In this document: positions 9,094 to 19,203 of the stretch, in pieces | How positions within the stretch are numbered: position 1 is the stretch's first letter | Layout: each line of letters starts with the position of its first letter | DNA from: Pseudomonas gozinkensis | Lineage (GTDB): Bacteria > Pseudomonadota > Gammaproteobacteria > Pseudomonadales > Pseudomonadaceae | Assembly: GCF_014863585.1 (NCBI RefSeq) | Contig: NZ_CP062253.1 | Span: forward strand, 4,649,001-4,713,000 | Direction of reading: 5' to 3' | Length of the DNA: 64,000 nt | Made by a program: the position numbers and the translations under genes | Notes under the pieces: model-generated | What the model was told of the DNA's origin: nothing | The model's database searches: none | Seen by the model: the letters and a program-made list of their open reading frames with translations, nothing else

Positions 9094-9783
9094 CTAACTA
9101 TCCAATAACCGATAACCGACGCCCGCCTCGGTCACTATGAACCGGGGCCGGGTCGGATCGTCCGCCAGTTTCTGCCGCAGATGCCCGACCACGATCCGCA
9201 GATAGTGGCTGTCCTCGGTGTGGGTCGGGCCCCAGATGTCCTTGAGCAATTGCTGCTGAGTGATCACCCGCCCCGGATGCCGCGCCAGTTGCGCCAGCAC
9301 CGCGTACTCCTTGCGGGTCAGGGCGACTTCGACGCCGTCGAGCAACACCCGGCGATATGCCAGGTCCACGGTCAGCGGGCCGAAATTCAACGCGGCCTGC
9401 TGCGCTTCGCCAACGGGTGCCTGACGCAGCAACGCGCGCACCCGGGCGAGAAATTCCTGAATGCCGAACGGCTTGGTCACGTAGTCATTGGCGCCGCCAT
9501 CCAGCGCCTGGACTTTCTGCCCTTCGCTGGCGCGCACCGACAGCACCAGCACCGGCGCTGTGGCCCACTCGCGAAACTCGCGCAGCACTTGCTGACCATC
9601 CATGTCTGGCAGCCCGAGGTCGAGCACCAGCAGATCCGGTTTGTTCAGCGCCGCCTGGGCCAGGCCCTCGGCACCGGTGCCGGCCTCCAGCACTTTGTAG
9701 CCTTGAGAAGCGAGGCTGATGCGCAGGAACTTGCGGATCTGCGGTTCGTCATCGATGACCAAAATGGTCGCGGTCTGGCTCAT
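9094..9783 (-). CDS. kdpE: KdpE, response regulator of K+ transport
   Basis: 229 residues: a receiver domain (1-120, phospho-acceptor Asp near 54 in LVLDLGLPDMDG, conserved Lys in YVTKPFG) and an OmpR-type winged helix (about 130-227, RKEYAVLAQLARHPGR, SHYLRIVVGHLRQKL). When phosphorylated by KdpD it activates transcription of kdpFABC. It is the last gene of the leftward kdp cluster, 48 bp after kdpD. Confidence 0.96.
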   Translation of the reverse strand: MSQTATILVIDDEPQIRKFLRISLASQGYKVLEAGTGAEGLAQAALNKPDLLVLDLGLPDMDGQQVLREFREWATAPVLVLSVRASEGQKVQALDGGANDYVTKPFGIQEFLARVRALLRQAPVGEAQQAALNFGPLTVDLAYRRVLLDGVEVALTRKEYAVLAQLARHPGRVITQQQLLKDIWGPTHTEDSHYLRIVVGHLRQKLADDPTRPRFIVTEAGVGYRLLDS

Positions 9784-9831
9784 GAATTCACATCAACACA
9801 ATAGAGTGGCAAGAGAGTAGCGCAGCGCGGA

Positions 9832-12483
9832 TCAGGCTTCACCGTCCATCCCCGGTTGCGTCTGCAACGGCAGGTGCAGGGTGATGCAGGTGCCGCGTCC
9901 GTCGATGCCGTCGCCGACACTGATCCGCCCGCCATGGGCGCCGACCATGCCCTGACAGATCGCCAGCCCGAGGCCCGTGCCCTGCCCGCCACGATCCCCC
10001 CGGGCGGCGGTGTAGAACATGTCGAAAATCTTCGCTCGCTCATCGACCGGAATCCCCGGTCCTTCATCGCTGACCGAGAAAAACACCTCGCTGTCATCCG
10101 CCCCGGCGCGCAATTGAAGACGGCCGTGGGCCGGTGAGAATCGTGCGGCGTTTTCCAGCACGTTCACCAGCGCCTGCTCGATCAGCGCGGCATGCACGAA
10201 CAACAGCGGCAATTCGGCCGGAACATCGGTCGCGACCTGCAATGACGACAACACCGCGCGCAGTCGATTGAGCGCACTGCCGACGATGTCCGCCGGCGAC
10301 ACCCAGTCCCGCGCCAGCTTCAGGGCGCCGTGGCCGAGGCGAGTCATGTCCAGCAGGTTCTGAATGTAACGGTCGAGACGCTCGGCTTCATCGCGAGTGC
10401 CTTCGAGCAACTCGCGGCGATCCTCCAGCGGGATCGCTTCGCCGAGCGCCAGCAGGCTGTCGATACTGCCGCGCATTGACGTCAGCGGCGTGCGCAGATC
10501 GTGTGACACCGAGGCCAGCAAGGCACTGCGCAGTTGTTCGGTTTCGCCGTGCAGGCGCGCGGCTTCCAGGTCATCGGCCAGTTGCGCACGGGCCAATGCT
10601 TGAGCCAAAGGCTGACTCAACGCAGTCAGCAAACGACGACGCTGGCCGCTCAAGGTCTGGCCCTCTTTGGCACACACGCCGAGCAACGCCAGCGGCCCGT
10701 CTTCCACCGACAGCGGCCACCACCACCAGCGCCCGAACGGCAAGGTCCCGGTGCCCATGCCCGCCGGTTGATCGTGTTGCCAGGCCCAGTCGGCAGCGGC
10801 GCGCTCGGATTCCGTAAACTGCAGCGGCCCGCCGGTTTCGACTTTCCAGCCGCCCTGCCCGTCGCGATTGAGCAGGCACAGTTGCAGGTCGCTCCAGCCA
10901 TTGAGGTGCTGCGCGGCGGCGCTGATCACAGCCTGGCGATCTGTTGCTGCGGTGAGTTTGCGCGACAGGTCGAGCAGTTCGGTGGTCTCTTCCTGGGTAT
11001 CGCGCAGCGCCTGCAATTGTCGCCGCTGACGCGCCGCGAGGTTACCGGTGAGCGCCGCCATCAGCAGGAAGAACAGCAAGGTCAGCACGTCTTCTTCGCG
11101 CTGGATGCTGAAGGAGAAATTCGGCGGAATGAACAGAAAGTCATAGGTCAGAAACGACAACGCCGCACAGGCCAGCGCCGGGCCGAGACTGCTGCGCACT
11201 GCCACCAGCAACACCGCCGCAAGGAACACCAGCGAGATGTTCGGCAACGGCAGCACGCTGGACACCGCCCACGCCAGCGCACTGGCCAACACGGTCGCGA
11301 CCAGCGCCAGCGCATAGTCGAACCACACCAGCGTCGGCGCTACACGCGGGCGCGGTTGATGCTGTTCCTGATCACTGTCCAGCACGTTGATTTCCAGACC
11401 GTGGGCCTGACGCAGCAAACGCGCCGCCAGCCCACCGCCGAACAGACGCCTGCGCAGACGCGGTCGCGACTGGCCGACCAGCACCAGACTCGCCCGCCGT
11501 TCGGCCGCATGCTGGATCAGGGTTTTCGCCACTTCACCCGCCCGCAACAGCACCACTTCGCCGCCGAGGCGCTCGGCCAGTTGCTGGGCGCTTTGCAGGC
11601 GCAGCCGTGACTGCTCGTCACGCACGCTGCCGTTGTCGACGTGCACCAGACTCCACGGCAAATGCCGGCGCTGGGCGACCCGACTGGCGTGACGCACCAG
11701 CCGTTCGGCCTGGGCATCACCATCGACCCCGACCAGCAAGCGCCCGCGCACAGCCGGCGCCGCTTGACCGAGCTGACGATAGCCTTGAGCGAGATCGTTA
11801 TCGACCTGCGCGGCAGCGGTCTGCATCGCCAGTTCGCGCAGTGCGGTGAGATTGGTCTGGGTGAAAAATGCATCGATCGCGGCGCGTGCCTGCTCAGGCA
11901 CGTAGACCTTGCCTTCGCGCAGGCGCTCGAGCAATTCCCGGGGCGGCAGGTCGATCAGCAGCAGTTCGTAGGCCTCCTGCAGCACCCAGTCCGGCAGGGT
12001 TTCGCGCACCTGCACACCGGTGATGCCGCGCACCTGATCGTTGAGACTTTCCAGGTGCTGGACGTTGACCGTGGTGTACACGTCGATGCCGGCGGCGAGC
12101 AGTTCCTGAATGTCCTGCCAGCGTTTGGCGTGGCGGCTGCCGGGAGCGTTGCTGTGGGCGAGTTCGTCCACCAGCACCAGTTTCGGTTGGGCGGCGAGCA
12201 GACCGTCGAGGTCCATTTCTTCGAGCGTCACGCCACGGTATTCCGAACGCACCAGTGGCAGTTGCGGCAAGCCGCCGAGCAGCGCTTCGGTTTCGGCACG
12301 GCCGTGGGTTTCAACGACCCCGGCGATGACTTTGACGCCCTGGCGCAACTGGCTGTGGGCAGCCTGCAACATCGCGTAGGTCTTGCCCACGCCCGGCGCA
12401 GCGCCGAGAAAAACCTTGAGCCGGCCGCGTCCATCGCGGGGCAGGTCTGCTAACAGCGCATCGGCGCGGCCGGAGTCACTCAT
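9832..12483 (-). CDS. kdpD: KdpD, sensor histidine kinase for K+ limitation
   Basis: 883 residues, full length for KdpD. Order: the N-terminal KdpD domain (about 18-230) with Walker A GAAPGVGKTYAM and the DELAHSNAPGSRH motif; a universal-stress-like domain (about 250-365); four transmembrane helices (about 385-490); a GAF-like segment; and a kinase core with SHDLRTPLTSMRGS (phospho-acceptor His near 655) and the ATP-binding GQGTGLGLAICQGM. It senses low K+ or turgor and phosphorylates KdpE. A REPIN separates it from kdpC upstream, which may partly uncouple its expression. Confidence 0.97.
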   Translation of the reverse strand: MSDSGRADALLADLPRDGRGRLKVFLGAAPGVGKTYAMLQAAHSQLRQGVKVIAGVVETHGRAETEALLGGLPQLPLVRSEYRGVTLEEMDLDGLLAAQPKLVLVDELAHSNAPGSRHAKRWQDIQELLAAGIDVYTTVNVQHLESLNDQVRGITGVQVRETLPDWVLQEAYELLLIDLPPRELLERLREGKVYVPEQARAAIDAFFTQTNLTALRELAMQTAAAQVDNDLAQGYRQLGQAAPAVRGRLLVGVDGDAQAERLVRHASRVAQRRHLPWSLVHVDNGSVRDEQSRLRLQSAQQLAERLGGEVVLLRAGEVAKTLIQHAAERRASLVLVGQSRPRLRRRLFGGGLAARLLRQAHGLEINVLDSDQEQHQPRPRVAPTLVWFDYALALVATVLASALAWAVSSVLPLPNISLVFLAAVLLVAVRSSLGPALACAALSFLTYDFLFIPPNFSFSIQREEDVLTLLFFLLMAALTGNLAARQRRQLQALRDTQEETTELLDLSRKLTAATDRQAVISAAAQHLNGWSDLQLCLLNRDGQGGWKVETGGPLQFTESERAAADWAWQHDQPAGMGTGTLPFGRWWWWPLSVEDGPLALLGVCAKEGQTLSGQRRRLLTALSQPLAQALARAQLADDLEAARLHGETEQLRSALLASVSHDLRTPLTSMRGSIDSLLALGEAIPLEDRRELLEGTRDEAERLDRYIQNLLDMTRLGHGALKLARDWVSPADIVGSALNRLRAVLSSLQVATDVPAELPLLFVHAALIEQALVNVLENAARFSPAHGRLQLRAGADDSEVFFSVSDEGPGIPVDERAKIFDMFYTAARGDRGGQGTGLGLAICQGMVGAHGGRISVGDGIDGRGTCITLHLPLQTQPGMDGEA

Positions 12484-12525
12484 GCTTGAAACTCTCTTGC
12501 TGATGTTTGTGTATTGCCCGGACTG

Positions 12526-12603
12526 CCGTCATCGCTGGCAAGCCAGCTCCCACAAAGGGAATGCGCGCTCCTGTGGGAGTTGGCTCGCCAGCGATTGGCC
12601 GCG
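12526..12603. repeat. REPIN between kdpC and kdpD
   Basis: Two facing half-elements: ATCGCTGGCAAGCCAGCTCCCACA, whose core is GCTGGCAAGCCAGCTCCCAC, and CTGTGGGAGTTGGCTCGCCAGCGAT. The core differs from the GGGCAAGCCCGC class at 4361 and 17241, so it is a second REP family. It fills most of the gap between kdpD start and kdpC stop and can form a stable hairpin in the polycistronic RNA. Confidence 0.9.
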
Positions 12604-12611
12604 CCGCCGAT

Positions 12612-13157
12612 TCAGAGCTTCTCGAGCGCCATGTTCAGCGCCAGCACATTCACCACCGGAGGACCCACCAACGGTTGTTCGATGTGCGCGTCGAGCAACT
12701 GCTGCAAGGTCGCCACCGGCACATTGCGCGCTGCCGCAACACGCGCCAGTTGATAGGCAATCGCCGCTGGTGGCAAGTGCGGATCGAGGCCGCTGCCAGA
12801 GGTAGTCAACAGCGCCAGCGGCACCGGCCCCTGACCGGGCACCTGCAGCTTGTTGGCGTCGTCGATCACCCGAGTGGCCAGCGCCGGATTGCTTGGCGAC
12901 AGGTTGCTTGCGCTGCTGGACACGGTGGCAAAGGCACCGGCCGATGGACGCGGATGAAACCAGGCATCGCCAACAAAATCCTGAGCGATCAGCGAAGAGC
13001 CGCGCACCTTGCCTTCGGCATCGCGTACCAGGCTGCCGTTGGCCTGCTCAGGGAAGGCGACCTGGGCAACGCCGGTCACCACCAGTGGATAAGCAACGCC
13101 GGTGACCAGAGTCATCAGCACCAGCAGGCTCAGGGCCGGACGTAACATTGTGGACAT
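12612..13157 (-). CDS. kdpC: KdpC, K+-transporting ATPase chaperone subunit
   Basis: 181 residues. One N-terminal transmembrane helix ([20 protein letters not shown]) is followed by a periplasmic domain with [14 protein letters not shown] and [13 protein letters not shown], both KdpC hallmarks. KdpC aids K+/ATP handling in the KdpFABC complex in the inner membrane. The ATG at 13157 has GAGGA upstream; the frame extends further but those codons overlap the kdpB-kdpC gap without a site. Confidence 0.96.
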   Translation of the reverse strand: MSTMLRPALSLLVLMTLVTGVAYPLVVTGVAQVAFPEQANGSLVRDAEGKVRGSSLIAQDFVGDAWFHPRPSAGAFATVSSSASNLSPSNPALATRVIDDANKLQVPGQGPVPLALLTTSGSGLDPHLPPAAIAYQLARVAAARNVPVATLQQLLDAHIEQPLVGPPVVNVLALNMALEKL

Positions 13158-13214
13158 TTCAAAATCCTCGAATTCGTGCTTGAAGCGGTGTGCCCGGCAC
13201 ATCGCTGTTCAGGT

Positions 13215-15272
13215 TCAAACCAGATGCAACGCCGTCAACAGCATGTCGATCGCCTTGATCCCCACGAACGGCACCAGAATCCCGCCCAGGCCATAGATCA
13301 GCAGATTGCGTCGCAGCAACGCCGCCGCACTCGCCGCCTGCACCCGAACGCCGCGCAGGGCCAGCGGGATCAGCACGACGATGATCAAAGCGTTAAAGAC
13401 GATGGCCGACAGAATCGCGCTCTGCGGGCTGCTCAAGTGCATGATGTTCAGCACGCCCAGTTGCGGGTAGATCGCCGCGAACAGCGCCGGCAGGATCGCG
13501 AAGTACTTGGCCACGTCGTTGGCGATGGAAAAGGTCGTCAGCGCGCCACGGGTCACCAGCAATTCCTTGCCGATCTGCACCACATCCAGCAGCTTGGTCG
13601 GGTCGCTGTCGAGGTCGACCATGTTGGCCGCTTCGCGCGCCGCTTGCGTGCCGTCGTTCATCGCCATGCCGACGTCAGCCTGGGCCAGCGCCGGGGCATC
13701 GTTGGCGCCGTCGCCGCACATGGCAACCAGACGACCGTCATTCTGCTCGTGACGGATGCGCGCCAGTTTTTTCTCCGGTGTCGCTTCGGCCAGCACATCG
13801 TCGACGCCTGCTTCAGCGGCAATCGCGGCAGCGGTCAGCGGGTTGTCGCCGGTGACCATCACCGTGCGAATCCCCAGCTTGCGTAGCTCGGCGAAGCGCT
13901 CGCGGATGCCCGGCTTGACCACGTCTTTCAGATGGATCGCACCGAGCAGTTTGCCGTCCGCGCAGACCAGCAACGGCGTGCCGCCGCTCTGGGCAATCTT
14001 GTCGATCTCCCGGGACAGCGCCGGGGCCAGATCCTTGCGTTGTTGACCGAGGAACGCCAGCAACGAATCCACCGCGCCCTTGCGGAATACACGGCCCTGA
14101 TAGTCGACACCGGACAAGCGGGTTTCGGCACTGAACGGTACGGCGGTCAGGGTTTCCGGCGCCGGTTCCGGCTGCGGATTGGAGCCGCGCAGGTACTCGA
14201 CGATGGACTTGCCTTCGGCAGTTTCGTCAGCCAGCGAAGCGAACAGCGCGCCTTGCGCCAGCTCACGGGCATTCACACCCGGCGCCGCATACACCGCGCT
14301 GCAACGACGGTTACCGAAAGTGATGGTGCCGGTCTTGTCCAGCAGCAACACGTGCACGTCACCCGCCGCTTCCACCGCGCGACCGGACTTGGCGATCACG
14401 TTCAGACGCACCAGACGATCCATCCCGGCAATACCGATCGCCGACAGCAGACCACCGATGGTGGTCGGAATCAGCGTGACCAATAACGCCACCAGGAACA
14501 CCAGCGGCAGGCTGCCGTTGGCGAAGTGGGCGAACGGTTGCAGGGTCACGACCACCAGCAGGAAGATCAGGGTCAGGCCGATCAGCAGGATGTCCAGCGC
14601 CACTTCGTTCGGGGTCTTCTGGCGTTTGGCGCCCTCGACCAGCGCGATCATGCGGTCGAGGGTCGACTCACCGGGGTTGGCGGTGATCTTGACCAACAGC
14701 CAGTCAGACACCAGCCGGGTATTGCCGGTAACGGCGGAACGGTCGCCGCCGGACTCACGAATCACCGGCGCCGATTCACCGGTGATCGCCGCTTCGTTGA
14801 CCGCCGCGATGCCTTCGATGACTTCGCCATCACCGGGGATCATCTCCCCCGCTTCGACGCGCACCACATCACCCTTGCGCAGGCTGGTGGCCGGTACGAC
14901 CTGGAAGCTGCCGTTGGCCAGTTTGCGTCGGGCGCTGAGGCCTTCGCTGCCAGCCTTGAGGCTGTCGGCGCGGGCCTTGCCGCGACCTTCGGCCAGCGCT
15001 TCGGCGAAGTTGGCGAACAGCACGGTGAACCACAGCCACAGGGCGATCTGCGCGGCGACGAAGGTCGGCACGCTGCTGTCGGGAATGAAGCACAGCACGG
15101 TGGTCAGAATCGCCGTCAGTTCAACCACCAGCATTACTGGCGAGCGCTGCAACTGGCGCGGGTCGAGCTTGACGAACGCTTGCACCAGCGCCGGACGCCA
15201 CAGGGCGCTGATCGCGGTTTTCGCTTGTTCCGGCGCCTTGACGGCGGCGGGTTTGATTGCGGGCATATTCAT
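13215..15272 (-). CDS. kdpB: KdpB, P-type ATPase catalytic subunit
   Basis: About 685 residues. It has seven hydrophobic segments, the phosphorylation motif [14 protein letters not shown], the actuator-domain TGES ([11 protein letters not shown]), the nucleotide-domain FSAETRLSG and the hinge [18 protein letters not shown]. It hydrolyses ATP to drive K+ uptake through KdpA. Three closely spaced in-frame ATGs (15275, 15272, 15266) follow GGAGCTG. The second has the best spacing, so the true start is uncertain by one to three codons. It lies about 10 bp after kdpA. Confidence 0.97.
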   Translation of the reverse strand: MNMPAIKPAAVKAPEQAKTAISALWRPALVQAFVKLDPRQLQRSPVMLVVELTAILTTVLCFIPDSSVPTFVAAQIALWLWFTVLFANFAEALAEGRGKARADSLKAGSEGLSARRKLANGSFQVVPATSLRKGDVVRVEAGEMIPGDGEVIEGIAAVNEAAITGESAPVIRESGGDRSAVTGNTRLVSDWLLVKITANPGESTLDRMIALVEGAKRQKTPNEVALDILLIGLTLIFLLVVVTLQPFAHFANGSLPLVFLVALLVTLIPTTIGGLLSAIGIAGMDRLVRLNVIAKSGRAVEAAGDVHVLLLDKTGTITFGNRRCSAVYAAPGVNARELAQGALFASLADETAEGKSIVEYLRGSNPQPEPAPETLTAVPFSAETRLSGVDYQGRVFRKGAVDSLLAFLGQQRKDLAPALSREIDKIAQSGGTPLLVCADGKLLGAIHLKDVVKPGIRERFAELRKLGIRTVMVTGDNPLTAAAIAAEAGVDDVLAEATPEKKLARIRHEQNDGRLVAMCGDGANDAPALAQADVGMAMNDGTQAAREAANMVDLDSDPTKLLDVVQIGKELLVTRGALTTFSIANDVAKYFAILPALFAAIYPQLGVLNIMHLSSPQSAILSAIVFNALIIVVLIPLALRGVRVQAASAAALLRRNLLIYGLGGILVPFVGIKAIDMLLTALHLV

Positions 15273-15282
15273 CATCAGCTCC

Positions 15283-16977
15283 TTAGAAGCCCATGCTCAG
15301 GTGTTCAGCGATTGGGCCCAGTGCGAGGGTCGGCAAGAAGGTCAGGCCGCCCACCAGCAAAATGGTCACGGTCAACAGGGTCACGAACAGCGGGCCGTGG
15401 GTCGGGAAGCTGTTCTGGCTGATCGGTGCGGTTTTCTTCATCGCCAGGCTGCCGGCCAAAGCCAGTACCGGGAGGATGTAACCGAAGCGGCCGATCAACA
15501 TGCCCAGGCCGAGCATCAGGTTGTGGAACGCGGTGTTGGCGCCGAAGCCGCCGAACGCCGAACCGTTGTTGGCACTGGCCGAGGTGTAGGCGTAGAGCAG
15601 TTGGCTGAAACCGTGCGGACCGGGGTTGCTCACAGCCGCCACCGGGCCCGGCAGGCTCGCGGCGATCGCGCCGAGCACCAGCACGCCGACCGGCATCACC
15701 AGCAGGGTGACGACCAGCAGTTGCACTTCACGGGCCTGGAGTTTCTTGCCGAGGTATTCCGGGGTGCGGCCGATCATCAGGCCGGCGAGGAACACCGCGA
15801 TCAGCACGTTCAGCAACATGCCGTAGAGCCCCGCACCGACACCGCCGAAGATCACTTCGCCGACCATCATGTTGACCAGCGCGACCATGCCGCTGAGCGG
15901 ATTGAGGCTGTCATGCATACCGTTGACCGAACCGTTCGACGCAGCGGTGGTGGTCACCGACCAGAGCACGGTCGCGGTAGTGCCGAAGCGCGCTTCCTTG
16001 CCTTCCAGCGGCGCGGTTTGTTCGACGGCGATGTTGTTCAGCGCCGGGTTCGGTTGATATTCGGCCCACAGCGAAGTCGCGCCGCCGATGATGAACAGCG
16101 CGAGCATGCAGCCGATGATGGCGCGGCTCTGACGCAGATCCTTCACGTAGTGGCCGAAGGTGAACACCAGCGCCACCGGGATCAGGATGATCGACGCGAC
16201 CTCGAACAGGTTGCTCCACGCGGTCGGGTTCTCGAACGGATGCGCCGAGTTGACCCCGAAGAAACCACCGCCGTTGGTGCCCAGTTGCTTGATCGCAATC
16301 TGGCTGGCGGCCGGGCCGAGCGGGATCACCTGATCAACGCCCTGCATCGTCAGCGCATTTACGTACTGCGCGAAAGTTTGCGGCACGCCCTGCCACACCA
16401 GGTACAGCGCCAGCAGCAGGCACAGCGGCAACAGGCCGTAGAGGGTGGCGCGGGTCATGTCGACCCAGAAGTTGCCCAGGGTCTTGGTGGATTTGCGCCC
16501 GATGCCACGGCACAACGCAACCAGCACGGCGAGGCCGGTGGCGGCGCTGACGAAGTTCTGCACGGTGAGGCCGACCATCTGGCTCAGGTAGCTGAGCGAC
16601 GCTTCGCCGCTGTAGGCCTGCCAGTTGGTGTTGGTCATGAAGCTGACGGCGGTGTTGAACGCGAGGGTCCACTCCTGGCCCGGCAGGTTTTGCGGGTTCA
16701 ACGGCAGGTGATCCTGGAACAGCAGGATCGCGAACAGCAGCAGGAAACCGGCGAGGTTGAATGCCAGCAGCGCCAGCGTGTACTTCTGCCAGCTCTGTTC
16801 GTCCTGTGGATTGACCCCGGCGATGCGGTAACAGCCGCGCTCGACCGGACCGAGAATCGGCGTCAGCCAGGTGCGCTGGCCCTCCATCACTTTGTAGTAG
16901 AAGCGCCCGAGGAACGGCGCCGGCAGCAAGACCACCGCGAAGAATGCGAGGATCAGCCAATAGTCATAACTGTGCAT
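15283..16977 (-). CDS. kdpA: KdpA, K+-channel-like subunit
   Basis: 564 residues with ten or so transmembrane helices, starting [16 protein letters not shown]. Selectivity-filter-type segments can be seen, for example [33 protein letters not shown] and [12 protein letters not shown]. It forms the K+ path of the KdpFABC pump. The ATG at 16977 was chosen because it begins the first helix and lies 8 bp after the kdpF stop; the open frame continues upstream through kdpF but is a shadow there. Confidence 0.97.
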   Translation of the reverse strand: MHSYDYWLILAFFAVVLLPAPFLGRFYYKVMEGQRTWLTPILGPVERGCYRIAGVNPQDEQSWQKYTLALLAFNLAGFLLLFAILLFQDHLPLNPQNLPGQEWTLAFNTAVSFMTNTNWQAYSGEASLSYLSQMVGLTVQNFVSAATGLAVLVALCRGIGRKSTKTLGNFWVDMTRATLYGLLPLCLLLALYLVWQGVPQTFAQYVNALTMQGVDQVIPLGPAASQIAIKQLGTNGGGFFGVNSAHPFENPTAWSNLFEVASIILIPVALVFTFGHYVKDLRQSRAIIGCMLALFIIGGATSLWAEYQPNPALNNIAVEQTAPLEGKEARFGTTATVLWSVTTTAASNGSVNGMHDSLNPLSGMVALVNMMVGEVIFGGVGAGLYGMLLNVLIAVFLAGLMIGRTPEYLGKKLQAREVQLLVVTLLVMPVGVLVLGAIAASLPGPVAAVSNPGPHGFSQLLYAYTSASANNGSAFGGFGANTAFHNLMLGLGMLIGRFGYILPVLALAGSLAMKKTAPISQNSFPTHGPLFVTLLTVTILLVGGLTFLPTLALGPIAEHLSMGF

Positions 16978-16985
16978 AGCCGCTC

Positions 16986-17075
16986 CTAAGTCCGATCCGC
17001 GCGCAACAGCGCAACCAACAGATAAATGAACAGCCCCACTGCCAGCAGCAGTGACACCCCGTCCAGAACGCTCAT
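16986..17075 (-). CDS. kdpF: KdpF, small stabilising subunit
   Basis: A 29-residue single-helix peptide (MSVLDGVSLLLAVGLFIYL then LVALLRADRT), which is the size and pattern of KdpF. KdpF stabilises the KdpABC complex in the membrane. The ATG at 17075 has GGAGAT upstream, and the stop lies 8 bp before kdpA. It is the first gene of the operon. Confidence 0.93.
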   Translation of the reverse strand: MSVLDGVSLLLAVGLFIYLLVALLRADRT

Positions 17076-17176
17076 GGAAGATCTCCGTGTTACGGCGTAT
17101 TGCCGCGTGTGGAGGCATTGTCGGAAAGGAGGCTGTAAAGGAACGAGACCGAGGGTGTGTGCGGGGCATAAAGAAA

Positions 17177-17197
17177 GCGTAAAGAGTGGGTTTACGC
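17177..17197. promoter_or_regulatory. Inverted repeat upstream of kdpF, candidate KdpE operator
   Basis: GCGTAAA and TTTACGC form a perfect 7-bp inverted repeat with a 7-bp spacer, about 100 bp upstream of the kdpF start and just above a probable promoter region. Position and symmetry fit an activator site for KdpE. The sequence was not matched to a known Pseudomonas KdpE box, so this is inference. Confidence 0.35.
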
Positions 17198-17240
17198 GGG
17201 CGTTACAGCAGAGTTTTGCGCTGTATGGACGGGCCTCTTC

Positions 17241-17340
17241 GTCGGATCGCCGCCCGGACCAAGCCCGCTCCCACATTTTGAAATGCGCACGTCCGGACAC
17301 CGCTGATACCTGTGGGAGCGGGCTTGCCCGCGAAGACGGC
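17241..17340. repeat. REPIN in the kdpF-eat intergenic region
   Basis: Facing REP half-elements of the same class as the copy at 4361: CCAAGCCCGCTCCCACA on the left and TGTGGGAGCGGGCTTGCCCGCG on the right, 40 bp apart. The 430-bp gap between kdpF and the ethanolamine permease holds this REPIN, the inverted repeat at 17177 and, by position, the two divergent promoters. I see no gene in it. Confidence 0.88.
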
Positions 17341-17506
17341 AGCACAGACAACATCGCACCCAACTGGCGCACGATTTTGTGGGCATTGCGCCGCGAACAT
17401 CCCCGATACGACAGCTTTCAGCTCATTGCGACCCGCCAATACAAAATGGCACGCCCGCTGCACACGCCCTTCCCCGAGCTTTCCAAACCGTTCAGGGAGC
17501 AAACGC

Positions 17507-18871
17507 ATGAACACACAACTCAAACCCACGCTGGGCACGTTGCACCTGTGGGGCATTGCGGTGGGGCTGGTGATTTCCGGGGAGTATTTTGGCTGGAGTT
17601 ATGGCTGGGGCGTCGCGGGGACGCTGGGTTTCCTGGTGACCTCGTTCATGGTCGCGACCATGTACACCTGCTTCATCTTCAGTTTCACCGAACTGACCAC
17701 GGCGATCCCCCACGCGGGCGGGCCGTTTGCCTACAGTCGCCGGGCTTTCGGTGAAAAAGGTGGGTTGATCGCCGGATTGGCAACGCTGATCGAGTTTGTC
17801 TTTGCCCCGCCGGCAATTGCCTTGGCGATTGGTGCGTATCTGAACGTGCAGTTTCCGGCCCTCGATCCGAAACACGCGGCGGTCGGCGCATACATTGTCT
17901 TCATGGGCCTGAACATCCTCGGGGTGAAACTGGCCGCGACCTTCGAATTGATCGTCTGCGTATTGGCTGTTGCCGAATTGCTGGTGTTCATGGGCGTGGT
18001 CGCCCCGGCCTTCAGCTTCAGCAACTTCGCGCTCAACGGTTGGGCCGGCTCGGACATCTTCGGTGCTCCGGCGATTGCCGGGATGTTCGCGGCGATTCCG
18101 TTTGCGATCTGGTTCTTCCTCGCCATCGAAGGCGCGGCCATGGCCGCCGAAGAAGCCAAGGACCCGAAACGCACGATTCCCAAGGCCTACATCAGCGGCA
18201 TTCTGACCCTGGTGTTGCTGGCGATGGGCGTGATGTTCTTCGCCGGTGGCGTCGGTGACTGGCGCACCCTGTCGAACATCAACGACCCGCTGCCACAAGC
18301 GATGAAAACCGTGGTCGGTGACAACTCCGGCTGGCTGCACATGCTGGTCTGGATCGGTCTGTTCGGGCTGGTGGCGAGTTTCCACGGGATCATTCTTGGC
18401 TACTCGCGGCAATTCTTCGCCCTCGCCCGCGCCGGTTACCTGCCCGCCTCGCTGGCGAAACTGTCGCGCTTCCAGACCCCGCACCGCGCCATCATCGCCG
18501 GCGGCGTGATCGGTATCGCGGCGATCTACAGCGACGGCCTGATCAATCTCGGCGGCATGACCCTCACTGCCGCGATGATCACCATGGCGGTATTCGGTGC
18601 GATCGTGATGTACATCATGAGCATGCTCAGCCTGTTCAAACTGCGTAAATCCGAACCGAATCTGGAACGCACCTTCCGCGCGCCGTGCTATCCGCTGATT
18701 CCGCTGATTGCACTGGTGCTGGCCGTGGTATGCCTGGTGGCGATGGCCTGGTTCAATGCGCTGATAGGGCTGATCTTCCTCGGCTTCATGGCGGTCGGCT
18801 TCGGCTACTTCCTGTTGACCGGCCAGTTGCGCGCCAACGCCCCGGCAGACGCGATGCTCACCGGACTGTAA
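17507..18871 (+). CDS. eat: Ethanolamine permease (APC superfamily)
   Basis: 454 residues with about twelve transmembrane helices. The N-terminus (LGTLHLWGIAVGLVISGEYF, GWSYGWGVAGTLGF) and PHAGGPFAYSRRAFG are characteristic of the Eat ethanolamine importers in the amino acid-polyamine-choline superfamily. It should bring ethanolamine into the cell for use as carbon and nitrogen source. GGGAG precedes the ATG at 17507; a longer frame upstream lacks a site and overlaps the REPIN. No eutBC ammonia-lyase genes are in the window, so the partner enzymes lie elsewhere. Confidence 0.9.
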   Translation: MNTQLKPTLGTLHLWGIAVGLVISGEYFGWSYGWGVAGTLGFLVTSFMVATMYTCFIFSFTELTTAIPHAGGPFAYSRRAFGEKGGLIAGLATLIEFVFAPPAIALAIGAYLNVQFPALDPKHAAVGAYIVFMGLNILGVKLAATFELIVCVLAVAELLVFMGVVAPAFSFSNFALNGWAGSDIFGAPAIAGMFAAIPFAIWFFLAIEGAAMAAEEAKDPKRTIPKAYISGILTLVLLAMGVMFFAGGVGDWRTLSNINDPLPQAMKTVVGDNSGWLHMLVWIGLFGLVASFHGIILGYSRQFFALARAGYLPASLAKLSRFQTPHRAIIAGGVIGIAAIYSDGLINLGGMTLTAAMITMAVFGAIVMYIMSMLSLFKLRKSEPNLERTFRAPCYPLIPLIALVLAVVCLVAMAWFNALIGLIFLGFMAVGFGYFLLTGQLRANAPADAMLTGL

Positions 18872-18990
18872 ACCGCGACGGGCATAACCGGCCTAGAATG
18901 GAACCACTGCGAATGCACTTCGCTCAAAGTGGTATGCAGCGTTGCACGGCGAAACCCTCGCCCGTCGACCTGTCTTTAAGGAGAGCCGTT

Positions 18991-19158
18991 ATGCCCTGGT
19001 ATGCCTGGTTGATTCTGGTCGTTGCAATCGGCTCGATCGTCGGCGGTCTGATGATGTTGCGTGACACCGCCAACAAGGTCGAACTGACCGATGAACAACG
19101 CAAGCGCGTCGCTGAACGCAATGCCGAAGCGGACATCAAGGACGCGCAGGACCGCTGA
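18991..19158 (+). CDS. DUF2897 family small membrane protein
   Basis: 55 residues: one N-terminal helix (YAWLILVVAIGSIVGGLMML) and a charged tail (DEQRKRVAERNAEADIKDAQ). This size and layout match DUF2897, a Pseudomonas-type small inner-membrane protein without known function. AAGGAGAG precedes the ATG at 18991. A strong terminator follows 5 bp after the stop, so the gene is probably short-transcript or the end of the eat transcript. Confidence 0.85.
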   Translation: MPWYAWLILVVAIGSIVGGLMMLRDTANKVELTDEQRKRVAERNAEADIKDAQDR

Positions 19159-19163
19159 ACGAA

Positions 19164-19196
19164 AAACCCCGCCTGAATCGGCGGGGTTTGTTTTTT
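19164..19196 (+). terminator. Rho-independent terminator
   Basis: A 10-bp perfect stem AAACCCCGCC / GGCGGGGTTT with loop TGAATC is followed by GTTTTTTG. It ends the DUF2897 transcript and, given the A-run on the left side of the stem, can also serve the convergent DUF1989 gene. Confidence 0.93.
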
Positions 19197-19203
19197 GTGG
19201 CGA

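Noticed and set aside
10534..12453. Long plus-strand frames opposite kdpD
   Set aside because: Codon-bias shadows of kdpD without start signals or recognisable domains.
14179..16989. Very long open frame on the plus strand opposite kdpA and kdpB (936 codons)
   Set aside because: It is antisense to two unmistakable genes, is rich in Arg/His/Gln/Asp as expected for a high-GC shadow frame, and shows no domain.
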